From positions 1,674,001 through 1,738,000 of the forward strand of contig JBKYIJ010000008.1 in assembly GCA_047030855.1 (NCBI GenBank): a DNA stretch of 64,000 nt. The letters are read 5' to 3'. This document shows positions 54,075 through 63,094 of the stretch, piece after piece (within the stretch, counting starts at the first letter, position 1; each line of letters starts with the position of its first letter). The notes below the pieces were generated by a model. It was not told the origin of the DNA. It worked only from the letters and a program-made list of their open reading frames with translations, and did not search any database. The position numbers were made by a program, and so were the translations under genes. This stretch comes from QVMM01 sp047030855 (lineage in GTDB: Bacteria; Bacteroidota; Bacteroidia; Bacteroidales; Dysgonomonadaceae).

Positions 54075-56909
54075 TTATGAATTTAATTCTTTAAGCAAGA
54101 AATCGGCCGTATAACTATTCTTGTTTTTAGATACCTTTTCAGGAGTTCCTTCGGCTATAATCATGCCTCCTTCCGAACCTCCTTCTAATCCCATATCTAC
54201 AACATAATCAGCGCATTTGATTATGTCCATGTTATGCTCTATAACGATTACGGTGTTCCCCCTTTCTACAAGTTTGTTCAAAGCCTCAAGCAGAACCCTT
54301 ATGTCTTCAAAATGGAGTCCTGTGGTAGGTTCGTCCAGAATGTACAAAGTATTTCCCGTATCTGTTTTGGAAAGTTCAGTAGCTAATTTAACGCGTTGGC
54401 TTTCACCGCCTGACAAGGTAGTGGAGGGTTGCCCCAGTTTTATGTAGCCTAATCCTACTTCTTGCAGAACTTTAACTTTATTTAATATTGTCGGAGTGTT
54501 TTCGAAAAACTCGACAGCCATGTTTATCGTCATGTCTAAAACATCGGCGATTGATTTTCCTTTAAACCTTACTTCCAGAGTTTCCCTGTTGTATCTTTTT
54601 CCATAGCATGATTCGCAGGGAACATATACGTCGGGAAGGAAATTCATTTCGATCGTTTTATATCCGTTTCCGCCGCAGACTTCACATCTGCCGCCTTTCA
54701 CATTGAACGAAAAACGCCCTGCTTTATATCCCCTTATTTTTGCTTCGGGAAGGTTTACATAAAGGTTGCGGATATCCGAGAATATTCCTGTATAAGTAGC
54801 AGGGTTTGATCGCGGAGTTCTTCCGATCGGAGACTGGTCTACACTGATTATTTTATTGACATGTTCTATCCCGTTAATAGATTTATAAGGAAGCGGATCA
54901 TTTAATGAACGGTAAAAATGTTGGCTGAGGATAGGTTGCAATGTCCCGTTTATTAAACTTGATTTTCCGCTGCCCGAAACTCCTGTTACGCAAATGAACG
55001 TTCCTAAAGGTAATGAAAGATTCACGTTCTTAAGATTATTGCCTGTTGCTCCTTTCAGTGTTATTTTTTCTCCGTTTCCTTTTCGGCGGACTTTAGGAAT
55101 TTCTATTTTTTTCTTACCGTTTATATAATCAGCCGTAAGCGTGTTTGCTTTAAGCATTTCTTTTGGCGTGCCCGCAAAAACGACTTCCCCGCCTTTTCGC
55201 CCTGCATAAGGTCCCATATCTATGATATAGTCGGCTTCGAGCATCATATCTTTGTCGTGTTCCACTACTATCACGGAGTTTCCCGAATCGCGTAGTTTTT
55301 TTAAAGAATTTATTAACCTCACATTGTCTCTTTGATGGAGTCCGATGCTCGGTTCATCGAGGATATACAGTACATTGACTAACTGTGATCCGATTTGGGT
55401 AGCCAGTCTTATTCGCTGGCTCTCACCGCCAGACAGAGTCGCTGACGCGCGGTTTAATGAAAGATAGTTTAACCCGACATCCAACAGGAAAGATGTTCGG
55501 GAAAGTATTTCTTTCTTTATTTCCGTAGCAATCTGTTTCTGTTTCTCAGAGATATGGTTGTCCATATCCTGCATCCATAAGTAAAATTGTTGAATGTCCA
55601 TTTCGGACAGTTCGGCAATGTTTTTATTGTTTATTCTGTAGTGCAGAGCTTCTTTGTTCAATCTTTGTCCGTTGCAGTCAGGGCAAACGGCAGTCTTTAT
55701 AAACTGTCCCGCCCATTTCTGAGCGCTTGCCGATGCTTCCGTTTCCTGCTGCATGCTGATGTATTTTGCGACACCTTCGAATGCTACCAGATAATTTGAG
55801 TTTCCTAACGATTCGTTTTTTATCTGTAACCGTTCATCTGTCCCGAACATTATTTCGTCAATAGCTTCTTCGGGCAGATCCTTAATCGGGGTTTTGATAG
55901 TCATTCCGTATTTTTCGCAAATGGCTTCGATTTGCCAGAAAAACAAGGCGTTTTTATATTTACCCAAGGGCGCGATTCCGCCTGCGTATATACTAAGTTC
56001 GGGTTTGGGGACTATTTTTTTTATGTCGATTTGATTCACAATTCCCAACCCTTTACATTTAGGACAAGCTCCTTGCGGAGAATTGAAGGAAAAATTATGC
56101 GGAGCAGGTTCGCCATACGAAAGCCCTGTTGTAGGGCACATAAGCTGACTGCTGAAATGGCGTACTTCGTCGGATTCGACATCTTGTATCAGTATTAGCC
56201 CGTCACCTTGCTTCATACCTGTCCGAACACTTGCTTTCAACTTATCTTCAAATTTATTGGAGACGATGAGTTTGTCGATCAGTATTTCTATGCTGTGATT
56301 TTTATATCTGTCCAACCGCATTCCGGGTATAATTTCCCTGATTTCCCCGTCAACCCTTACATTGAGATACCCTTTTTTGCTTATCTGTTCAAAGAGTTCT
56401 TTGTAGTGTCCTTTCCTGTTTCGGACAACAGGTGCCAGAATGTAGATTTTCTTGCCTAAATATCTCGATAATATCAGGTCCAGTATCTGCTCCTCGGTGT
56501 ACTTCACCATTTTTTCGCCTGTCAGGTAAGAATATGCTTCTCCCGCGCGGGCATACAGTAATCTCAGAAAATCGTATACTTCGGTTGTTGTCCCGACCGT
56601 CGATCTCGGATTTCGGTTGGTTGTCTTTTGTTCTATTGATATGACAGGGCTCAGTCCTGTTATCTTATCCACATCGGGGCGTTCCATTCCTCCGAGAAAG
56701 TTACGCGCGTATGCCGAAAATGTTTCGATATACCTGCGTTGCCCTTCTGCAAAAATGGTGTCGAATGCCAGCGATGATTTTCCGCTTCCGCTAAGTCCTG
56801 TTATGACAACAAGCGAATTTCGGGGAATTGATACGTCTATATTTTTTAGGTTGTGTACTCGCGCGCCGAGTACGCTGATTTCTTCCGTTTCTTCTATATA
56901 TTCTTTCAT
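54075..56909 (-). CDS. uvrA: excinuclease ABC subunit A
   Basis: A 944-residue DNA damage sensor of nucleotide excision repair. It has two ABC ATPase halves: Walker A GLSGSGKSSLAF near residue 37 and GVSGSGKSSLING near 650, with signatures LSGGESQRIRLATQIG and LSGGESQRVKLATEL. The zinc-finger Cys pairs are CPKCKGLG, CPDCNGQ, CEVCGGNG and CESCYGKRYN. Length and layout are standard. It starts 3 bases after the lytic transglycosylase gene, so the two are probably cotranscribed. Confidence 0.97.
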   Translation of the reverse strand: MKEYIEETEEISVLGARVHNLKNIDVSIPRNSLVVITGLSGSGKSSLAFDTIFAEGQRRYIETFSAYARNFLGGMERPDVDKITGLSPVISIEQKTTNRNPRSTVGTTTEVYDFLRLLYARAGEAYSYLTGEKMVKYTEEQILDLILSRYLGKKIYILAPVVRNRKGHYKELFEQISKKGYLNVRVDGEIREIIPGMRLDRYKNHSIEILIDKLIVSNKFEDKLKASVRTGMKQGDGLILIQDVESDEVRHFSSQLMCPTTGLSYGEPAPHNFSFNSPQGACPKCKGLGIVNQIDIKKIVPKPELSIYAGGIAPLGKYKNALFFWQIEAICEKYGMTIKTPIKDLPEEAIDEIMFGTDERLQIKNESLGNSNYLVAFEGVAKYISMQQETEASASAQKWAGQFIKTAVCPDCNGQRLNKEALHYRINNKNIAELSEMDIQQFYLWMQDMDNHISEKQKQIATEIKKEILSRTSFLLDVGLNYLSLNRASATLSGGESQRIRLATQIGSQLVNVLYILDEPSIGLHQRDNVRLINSLKKLRDSGNSVIVVEHDKDMMLEADYIIDMGPYAGRKGGEVVFAGTPKEMLKANTLTADYINGKKKIEIPKVRRKGNGEKITLKGATGNNLKNVNLSLPLGTFICVTGVSGSGKSSLINGTLQPILSQHFYRSLNDPLPYKSINGIEHVNKIISVDQSPIGRTPRSNPATYTGIFSDIRNLYVNLPEAKIRGYKAGRFSFNVKGGRCEVCGGNGYKTIEMNFLPDVYVPCESCYGKRYNRETLEVRFKGKSIADVLDMTINMAVEFFENTPTILNKVKVLQEVGLGYIKLGQPSTTLSGGESQRVKLATELSKTDTGNTLYILDEPTTGLHFEDIRVLLEALNKLVERGNTVIVIEHNMDIIKCADYVVDMGLEGGSEGGMIIAEGTPEKVSKNKNSYTADFLLKELNS

Positions 56910-56912
56910 TTT

Positions 56913-57898
56913 TTACTCCTCAACGATCCATCTTTTGTCGTGAACTTTCGGTTTTTCTCCTTTTTTATAATAAAGCGATTCTTTGTCGGGAATCATGATT
57001 GTATAAGTTGTAGGCTTCTTAGGATTGATTGTCAGTTTTCGGTCGCGAAGCCAAGAGTTGAAGTCTTTCAGTTGTGCGTAGGTTACGCCGTTTGCGATTG
57101 CAAAAGCAGCCAGATCGTCAATAGTTTCACTTACTGTTACTTCTTTGAATTTTATCGGCTTATATAACTGATCGGCTGTAAGGATAAAACCGTATTTATA
57201 CGGGTTTTCAAATATGTTTTTTATTGCAACCATTCTGAAATAATAACGTGATGTTTCATCCACTACCCATAAATCGAGGCTGTCCTCCGTTTGTTGTTTT
57301 TCGGTTTCCCCGCTTATTCTTCCCATACCTGCATTATAAGAAAGAGCTGCACTTCGCCAGTCGCCGTATTTGCTGTAAGCGGAAAGCAGGTATTTGCAGG
57401 CTGCTTCTGTCGATTTTTCTACCGAATAGCGTTCATCCACTTCGTTTGCAACTTCCAAACCATACATTTTTCCCGTACTTGCCAATATTTGCCACATCCC
57501 TGCTGCTTTGGCAGGCGAATATGCTCTCGGATTAAGCGAACTTTCGATTACGGCAAGATATTTGAAGTCGTCGGGAACACCGTTTTTCTTTAATATTGGT
57601 TCAATTATAGGGAAATATCTGTTTGCCCGTTTGATAAGCAACATGGTGGTTGAATGAAAATAGGCAAAACTATTTATCTCACGATCATACCTTTCCCGCA
57701 GATCGTAGCGGTCGAGCTTTATCCTTTCTCCTGCAAACTCTACTTCATCGGGTATTTCTATTGATCTTGTCATAGATGAAACCAACGGGGTTTTCCTTTC
57801 GGAAATAGCAGGTCCCGAATTCTTATTTGAAAGAAAAAAATACTGCTGACAATGATATCAACAATATTGGTATGGTTATTAATAATATTTTTTTTCAT
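56913..57898 (-). CDS. MltD-like lytic transglycosylase (frameshifted twice)
   Basis: About 327 residues once repaired. The uninterrupted frame begins at 57785, but ATG 57898 upstream starts a membrane anchor or signal peptide (KKILLITIPILLISLSAVFF). Extra bases in the A8 run at 57888-57895 and the T7 run at 57834-57840 separate them. The SLT catalytic domain has VPDDFKYLAVIESSLNPRAYSP with the catalytic Glu in IESS, AGMWQILASTGKMYGL and ALSYNAGMGRI. The C-terminus resembles a LysM-like tail (VTYAQLKDFNSWLRDRKL, TYTIMIP). It cleaves peptidoglycan glycan strands with anhydro-sugar formation. Confidence 0.87.
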
Positions 57899-57982
57899 AT
57901 TGTTTCGAATTGGCAAATTATATAAGTAATGTAAAATATAGTTTTGTTAAGGCAATAAAGCAGGAAGATAAACAATTTGCAA

Positions 57983-58759
57983 CTATTTATTGGTATTCAA
58001 TAGTCCTGTTAGCAATTCCTGCAATTTTTCGGGAGTAATGTTGCCGTTTATTTTTCCGTTTTCAACGAAAGAAATTTTCCCTCTTTCCTCTGAAACGACG
58101 ATCACTTTCGCATCCGTTTCTTCAGTGATTCCGAGCGCCGCTCTGTGGCGTAACCCATATTGTTTTGGTATGTTTTGCTTTTGAGAGACAGGGAGTATAC
58201 ACCCTGCCGCTTTTATTCTTCCGTTTGCGATTATCATTGCTCCGTCGTGAAGCGGGCTGTTTTTGAAAAAGATATTCTCTATCAGTCGCGTACTTATTTC
58301 CGCATCAATGTTTTCTCCCGTTTCGTCGATGAAGGTAAGTTTCATTTCCTGTTCAAGAACAATAAGGGCTCCGACTTTAGCTTTTGCCATATTCATACAG
58401 GCTAATACGATCGGAGTAATGTTGGCATCGGCAATTTTTTTCGTGTTTTTTGCTCCGAAAAAAGCTGCGATACGCCTCCATGCTTTACTCGATCCGAGCG
58501 TTATCAGAAAACGGCGTATCTCGTCTTGAAACAATATAACCAGTACCAATACGCCGATACTTACCAATGTATCCAAGATTGCACCCAAAAGACGCATCTC
58601 AAATACTTTTGATACCAATATCCAGATAATTAGGAATGAGACGATGCCTTTAAAAATCGTAGTAGAACCCGATTTTTTTACGAGATAATATAATTCATAC
58701 ATCCCTATTGCTACCAATAGTATATCAATTATATCTTTTATTCCGAAATTACTCAGCAT
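57983..58759 (-). CDS. cdaA: membrane diadenylate cyclase
   Basis: A 258-residue c-di-AMP synthase. Three N-terminal membrane helices (IIDILLVAIGMYELYYLV and two more up to residue 75) are followed by the DAC domain: DEIRRFLITLGS, the active-site DGA in SPLHDGAMIIANGRIKAAG near residue 175 and RHR in YGLRHRAALGITEETDA near 205. c-di-AMP controls potassium and cell-wall homeostasis. It lies 18 bases after folP, and the YbbR partner family has a homologue at 38023-39009 rather than next door, unlike the Firmicutes arrangement. Confidence 0.95.
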   Translation of the reverse strand: MLSNFGIKDIIDILLVAIGMYELYYLVKKSGSTTIFKGIVSFLIIWILVSKVFEMRLLGAILDTLVSIGVLVLVILFQDEIRRFLITLGSSKAWRRIAAFFGAKNTKKIADANITPIVLACMNMAKAKVGALIVLEQEMKLTFIDETGENIDAEISTRLIENIFFKNSPLHDGAMIIANGRIKAAGCILPVSQKQNIPKQYGLRHRAALGITEETDAKVIVVSEERGKISFVENGKINGNITPEKLQELLTGLLNTNK

Positions 58760-58777
58760 ATTAGTTTTATGCGTTCA

Positions 58778-59626
58778 TCAATTAACACTGTCTTTTTTTA
58801 AACAACTAACTATTTTAATTGTTTCTGTCGCTTCCTTCACATCGTGTACTCTTAATATATTCGCCCCGTTAAGGAGAGCAAAGGTGTTTAAGACTGTTGT
58901 TCCGTTCAGGCTTTCGCCGGGTGAAATGTCAAGCAATTTGTAAATCATTGATTTTCTGGATATCCCTACGAGCAAAGGTAATTCAAAAATATGGAAATCA
59001 CGAAGGCATGACATCAATTCGTAGTTTTGCTCCAGATTCTTACTGAACCCGAATCCCGGATCAATAATAATATTGTTGACTCCCAACAATCTCAACTTGG
59101 CTATTTTCTCGGAGAAATAGTAAAAAATATCTTTTTGGAGATTGTCGTAATCCGTCAGGGAATTCATCGTTTGAGGCATTCCTCTCATGTGCATGAGAAT
59201 GTAGGGAACATTCAGTTCCGCAACGGTATCGAACATTTTATCGTCAATTTCTCCTCCCGAAATATCGTTAATTATCGCAACTCCATATTCCTCAACGCAA
59301 AAACGGGCGACTTCCGAATAGAACGTATCGACTGATATAACAGCATCAGGGTATCGCGTTGTCATTGCCTTCAAAGCGAAATCCAATCTTTCAATCTCCT
59401 CTTTTGCCGATATAAGCGTAGATGTCGGACTTGTAGACTGTGCTCCGATGTCGATGATTTTTCCACCTTGTTCAGTGATTTCCTGTACGCGTAGGATTAT
59501 ATCCTCTTCGCTTTGCTTTCGACTTTTATCATAAAACGAATCGGGAGTAACGTTCAGTATGCCCATTACCACAGGCTCGGACAAATCCATTAATTCGCCT
59601 TTTATGTTGATCAGGTTCTGCTGCAT
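58778..59626 (-). CDS. folP: dihydropteroate synthase
   Basis: A 282-residue TIM-barrel enzyme joining p-aminobenzoate to the pterin in folate synthesis, the sulfonamide target. Signatures are VVMGILNVTPDSFYDKSRK near residue 19, IIDIGAQSTSPTSTLIS near 55, IINDISGGEIDD, IIDPGFGFSKNLEQNYEL and the phosphate-binding LVGISRKSMIYK. Length is normal. It is 4 bases after the M24 peptidase gene and 18 bases before cdaA, so the three form an operon. Confidence 0.96.
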   Translation of the reverse strand: MQQNLINIKGELMDLSEPVVMGILNVTPDSFYDKSRKQSEEDIILRVQEITEQGGKIIDIGAQSTSPTSTLISAKEEIERLDFALKAMTTRYPDAVISVDTFYSEVARFCVEEYGVAIINDISGGEIDDKMFDTVAELNVPYILMHMRGMPQTMNSLTDYDNLQKDIFYYFSEKIAKLRLLGVNNIIIDPGFGFSKNLEQNYELMSCLRDFHIFELPLLVGISRKSMIYKLLDISPGESLNGTTVLNTFALLNGANILRVHDVKEATETIKIVSCLKKDSVN

Positions 59627-59630
59627 TTGA

Positions 59631-60797
59631 TTATAATTCTATTATGCTTTCTTCAAAAACAGTAGCTTTTTCAAGCCCGTTTTCGTGTACAATGTATGTA
59701 TTTTCTATCCCGACTGCTCCTATATTCGGAATTACGAATTTAGGCTCGAGGGCAAATACTATGTTGGCTTTTAAAGTTTCTTTTGATCGAGGCGTAAGAA
59801 CAGGAGGTTCGTTTATTTCCAAGCCCACACCATGTCCTACGAATTTAGCCTGTTGCTTCGTTCCCATGAAATACTCTTCAAGATCGTTCCCTTTTACGTA
59901 TTTCATCGCTATTTCGTATAATTCCGAACAGCTTGTTCCTGCTTTCGCTGTTTCGATTATTTCATTATGAATGTCTATCGAAACCTGATGTGCTTTGTAG
60001 GCTAAAGCGGAAGTCTTTCCGAAAGAAAATACGCGCGTCATGTCCGTCATCCACGGACGATAGTTCCCTGCCATGTCGACCATAATGGTTTGTCCTTTTT
60101 CTATCTCTATATTGGAACAACCCAGAGGCAAACTCGGATCGACGCCTTGCCCGCCCAATGCAAAATCGAAAGGGGAGGGCGTTTCGGCATTCTCGCCCAC
60201 TAAAAGACTGCCCATGTAAATATCCATGTTTTCGCCGTAGCTTCTGAATATCCCGATAGAACCGTGCAGCCTCATTTGTTTTTCGATTTCGACTTGCAGT
60301 TGCAAATCGGTCATGCCTTTTTTGTACAGGGTAGGGATCAGGCTATATACGGTTTCGTGTTGCTTGGCACATTCTCTTACCTGTGAGAGTTCGAATTCCG
60401 TTTTAATGCTCCTTAAAGTACGCATCAAGGTTGAAGCGTTTTCCACTTTCGGATTTTCAAGGCTCGAAATTATTCTGTTACATTCGCTGTATGGGACAGA
60501 ATCCGTTTCGAGAAGAATTGTCGCAGGAACAGATAATCCTCTTTTTTGAAGTTCCTCGACAATCTGTTCGGGCTTCCGTATATATACTGTATTTTCAAGA
60601 TCAATATCATTCGGTCTTTTTACAAAATGTATAGGTTTACCTTCTTTTGGCAGGTAGTAATAGCCTGTATATATAAGCCCTGTAAGATAGAACAAATTGA
60701 CATTTGTAGTCAACAGGCAGGCATCAATATCGGATTCCTGCAATTTAGCCTGCAATTTACTTTTTCGGATAATTATATCTTCGGATAAGGTGTTCAT
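59631..60797 (-). CDS. M24-family metallopeptidase (Xaa-Pro peptidase type)
   Basis: A 388-residue creatinase/aminopeptidase-fold protein. I use ATG 60797 (MNTLSEDIIIRKSKLQAKL) rather than 60872, since the family begins with this helix and a -7 element sits between the two. The N-terminal creatinase domain has LTTNVNLFYLTGLIYTGYYYL. The C-terminal pita-bread domain has VDMAGNYRPWMTDMTRVF, where the metal Asp pair would lie, FVGHGVGLEINEPP and the late metal Glu residues in FALEPKFVIPNIGAVGIENT. It probably removes N-terminal residues ahead of proline. Confidence 0.87.
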   Translation of the reverse strand: MNTLSEDIIIRKSKLQAKLQESDIDACLLTTNVNLFYLTGLIYTGYYYLPKEGKPIHFVKRPNDIDLENTVYIRKPEQIVEELQKRGLSVPATILLETDSVPYSECNRIISSLENPKVENASTLMRTLRSIKTEFELSQVRECAKQHETVYSLIPTLYKKGMTDLQLQVEIEKQMRLHGSIGIFRSYGENMDIYMGSLLVGENAETPSPFDFALGGQGVDPSLPLGCSNIEIEKGQTIMVDMAGNYRPWMTDMTRVFSFGKTSALAYKAHQVSIDIHNEIIETAKAGTSCSELYEIAMKYVKGNDLEEYFMGTKQQAKFVGHGVGLEINEPPVLTPRSKETLKANIVFALEPKFVIPNIGAVGIENTYIVHENGLEKATVFEESIIEL

Positions 60798-60809
60798 TCT
60801 TTTTTGATG

Positions 60810-60817
60810 CAAATTTA
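60810..60817 (-). promoter_or_regulatory. predicted -7 promoter element for the M24-folP-cdaA operon
   Basis: TAAATTTG on the minus strand matches TAnnTTTG, 13 bases before the chosen M24 start, which implies a very short leader. Confidence 0.45.
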
Positions 60818-60902
60818 AGAAAAAAGAGATTATCATTCGATATTCATTTTTTGCGAAATGAATTATGTTCATAAAGATTAAGATTATTTGATCCGCATAC
60901 TG

Positions 60903-60910
60903 TATTTTTG
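60903..60910 (+). promoter_or_regulatory. predicted -7 promoter element for tsaB
   Basis: TATTTTTG matches TAnnTTTG, 28 bases before the tsaB ATG. Confidence 0.45.
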
Positions 60911-60937
60911 TAATGAATTTTCAGAATTAATTTAGCT

Positions 60938-61633
60938 ATGCCTACTATTTTATATATAGAAACCGCGACGACAGTATGTTCAGTTGCGTTGTCGGTCAAT
61001 GAAGACGTTGTTTTCGAACAGGTAGAAACAAACGGTCCTTCTCATGCAACAACATTAGGCGTGTTTGTCGATAATGCAATAAAGTTTTCAAGAGAAAATA
61101 ATTATATACTCGATGCCGTAGCCGTGAGTTGTGGTCCGGGTTCCTATACAGGCCTTCGGATAGGCGTTTCCGAGGCAAAGGGCGTTTGCTTCGGGTTAAA
61201 TATACCTCTTATAGCCGTAAATACGCTTCAACTGATGGCTTCAGGTGTTGTGCAGAGAGGATTGTTGCCTGATGAAGACATTTTGCTTTGCCCGATGATT
61301 GATGCCAGACGGATGGAAGTTTATTCAGCTTTTTATGATAAAAATCTGAATATAATAAGAGAAGTACGTGCGGATATCGTAGACAGCGAATCTTATACCG
61401 AATATCTGGATAAAAATAAAGTCCTCTTCTTCGGAAACGGATCGGAGAAATGCAGAGATATTATCAACCATAAGAATGCTACTTTCTTAAAAAATATTTA
61501 TCCGTTGGCTAACGAAATGGTTTCCCTTGCGAACGAGAGTTTTAATAAGCAGGACTTTGCCGACGTCGCTTATTTCGAACCTTTTTATTTAAAGGAGTTT
61601 GTAGCCACAACGCCAAAGAATAAAATTTTTTAG
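60938..61633 (+). CDS. tsaB: tRNA threonylcarbamoyladenosine biosynthesis protein TsaB
   Basis: A 231-residue ASKHA-fold partner of TsaD in making t6A37 of ANN-decoding tRNAs. It shows ILYIETATTVCSVALSVNE at the start, FSRENNYILDAVAVSCGPGSYTGLRIG near residue 45 (a hallmark, seen in two stretches), and MIDARRMEVYSAFYD near 120. The length is typical. A small CDGSH protein follows after 57 bases. Confidence 0.95.
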   Translation: MPTILYIETATTVCSVALSVNEDVVFEQVETNGPSHATTLGVFVDNAIKFSRENNYILDAVAVSCGPGSYTGLRIGVSEAKGVCFGLNIPLIAVNTLQLMASGVVQRGLLPDEDILLCPMIDARRMEVYSAFYDKNLNIIREVRADIVDSESYTEYLDKNKVLFFGNGSEKCRDIINHKNATFLKNIYPLANEMVSLANESFNKQDFADVAYFEPFYLKEFVATTPKNKIF

Positions 61634-61690
61634 CAGAACTTTCCCTGTTTTGAGTTGTTATTTTATTAATCAATTATAAAACAGGAAACT

Positions 61691-61885
61691 ATGGAAAAGA
61701 AAGATTCGTTACTAAAAATCAAAGTTATTCCAAATGCTCCTTACGCAGTAGAAGGAAAAGCCGAGTTAATAATGCCCGACGGGACAACAGTAGAAAAAGA
61801 AAATCCGCATTTATGCCGTTGCGGAGCTTCGAAAAACAAACCGTTTTGCGACGGCTCACATGTCAAAATAGGGTTTAAGGGTTGA
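61691..61885 (+). CDS. CDGSH iron-sulfur domain protein
   Basis: A 64-residue protein with the CDGSH-type [2Fe-2S] motif CRCGASKNKPFCDGSH near residues 43-58 (three Cys and one His ligand). The N-terminal half is a small beta domain (KIKVIPNAPYAVEGKAELIM) found in other short bacterial members. Such proteins hold redox-active, pH-sensitive clusters; the cellular role in bacteria is not settled. The gene ends next to an AT-rich palindrome (61885-61907) and then a terminator. Confidence 0.92.
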   Translation: MEKKDSLLKIKVIPNAPYAVEGKAELIMPDGTTVEKENPHLCRCGASKNKPFCDGSHVKIGFKG

Positions 61886-61907
61886 AATTTATTGATTCAA
61901 TAAATTT
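61885..61907. repeat. AT-only-core palindrome at the CDGSH stop codon
   Basis: Two 11-base arms (AAATTTATTGA and TCAATAAATTT) around one base form a perfect inverted repeat, 4 bases ahead of the terminator stem. It may stabilise the 3' end; no other role is visible. Confidence 0.5.
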
Positions 61908-61911
61908 ATTC

Positions 61912-61941
61912 AAGAGCATTAGACGGTTATTTAATGCTCTT
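61912..61941. terminator. terminator between the CDGSH gene and the FkbM gene
   Basis: AAGAGCATTA (61912-61921) pairs with TAATGCTCTT (61932-61941) around a 10-base loop and is followed by a long T-run on the plus strand. It lies between convergent genes. Confidence 0.82.
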
Positions 61942-61954
61942 TTTTTTGAATTAT

Positions 61955-63094
61955 TTACAATTGAGGATAAACGGCAATTACTTTTTCGATCATCGGATTC
62001 ACATGATCAAGATCAATAAAACGGAAATTGTATTCCGGCACGGCTTCTCTTAGAAGTGGAGGTATTTCGTAAAAGTCTTTGGCGGTATGATATACCGATA
62101 TGAGCAATACGGGCTTATCTCTTTTTATTATGTTTAATCCACCTTTGATTGCAGAGTATTCGGCTCCTTCAATATCCATTTTGATTAATCCCACAGCAGG
62201 CATATCTTTATATTCGTTGTCTATAGTGGATATTTGAATGGGTTCTTTTAACCCTTCGCTTATTGCTTGGTTTTCATTTATCGAACATGCCGACAGATTC
62301 TCGGGATCTACGAATATATCCATTGAGATTTCCTGATCTCCGATACCTTTTTGTATTGGCGTTATTTTGTCTGTATTATTTATCGCAATGGTTTTTTGCA
62401 ACATTTCAAAGTTAGCACTGACAGGTTCATAAGCATATATTGCAGACGGGTTGTAGTTCTTCTCAAGCATTACGGATGTGTCGCCGATGAAAGAACCTAT
62501 ATCTAAAAATATTTTACCCGATATATATTCTTTTATTTCCGTTGGCAGATATTTCAGTCCATATTCGTGTATATAGGTATGTTCATGGAACTGATGCCCG
62601 ATAGGGAGGTAATAACTTTTACTGTCCTTTCTTAAACACTGAATATCATTCTTTTTCGTACATAGAGAAAGGAGCTGCTCTCTTTCTTTTAAAGCATTTC
62701 GTTGAATATCAGAAAGCGGAGCCGAGTCGAAACCGTTTATGACGGATTTTAACCTGTAATCTATAAACGACTTAATGTCAGTATCATTACTTTCGGGATA
62801 ATATGATGACGTGTCGAAAACCATGTCGTTATCCAGAAAATATTTTACCATATCGACGGCATAAGGATGCAATGACGGGATTTTTTGCAGCTGATTCTGA
62901 TTCGTTTTGGATTGAAGAAAAACCGAATATGCGGGATTATAAGGGTGAAAAATAATTTTTCGCAAAAAAACAGGGAATCGTTGTTTTATCCTGAACAATT
63001 TATCATTATTGCTTTTTCTCTTGAGAGAATTTTGCTGCTTTTCCTGTATCAGTTGAAAAGCCCGGTTAACTACATATTCCCGATCTATAATCAT
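61955..63094 (-). CDS. FkbM-family methyltransferase
   Basis: A 379-residue SAM-dependent methyltransferase of the FkbM family. The SAM-binding part is FLDIGSFIGDTSVMLEKNY near residue 195, then AIYAYEPVSANFEML, and the FkbM-specific VGLIKMDIEGAEYSAIKGG near 300. The first about 170 residues are a variable helical region with no recognised domain. Substrates of the family are usually hydroxyls on sugars or secondary metabolites. Its ATG overlaps the stop of the acyl-CoA synthetase gene, so the two are translationally coupled. Confidence 0.87.
   Translation of the reverse strand: MIIDREYVVNRAFQLIQEKQQNSLKRKSNNDKLFRIKQRFPVFLRKIIFHPYNPAYSVFLQSKTNQNQLQKIPSLHPYAVDMVKYFLDNDMVFDTSSYYPESNDTDIKSFIDYRLKSVINGFDSAPLSDIQRNALKEREQLLSLCTKKNDIQCLRKDSKSYYLPIGHQFHEHTYIHEYGLKYLPTEIKEYISGKIFLDIGSFIGDTSVMLEKNYNPSAIYAYEPVSANFEMLQKTIAINNTDKITPIQKGIGDQEISMDIFVDPENLSACSINENQAISEGLKEPIQISTIDNEYKDMPAVGLIKMDIEGAEYSAIKGGLNIIKRDKPVLLISVYHTAKDFYEIPPLLREAVPEYNFRFIDLDHVNPMIEKVIAVYPQL

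Noticed and set aside
2152..57898. Programmed transcriptional slippage at A/T runs
   Set aside because: Most runs are only 5-7 bases, and many unrelated housekeeping genes are affected. Non-A/T and opposite-sign indels also occur in flxC/flxB. Sequencing error is the simpler explanation, so slippage is kept only as something to test.
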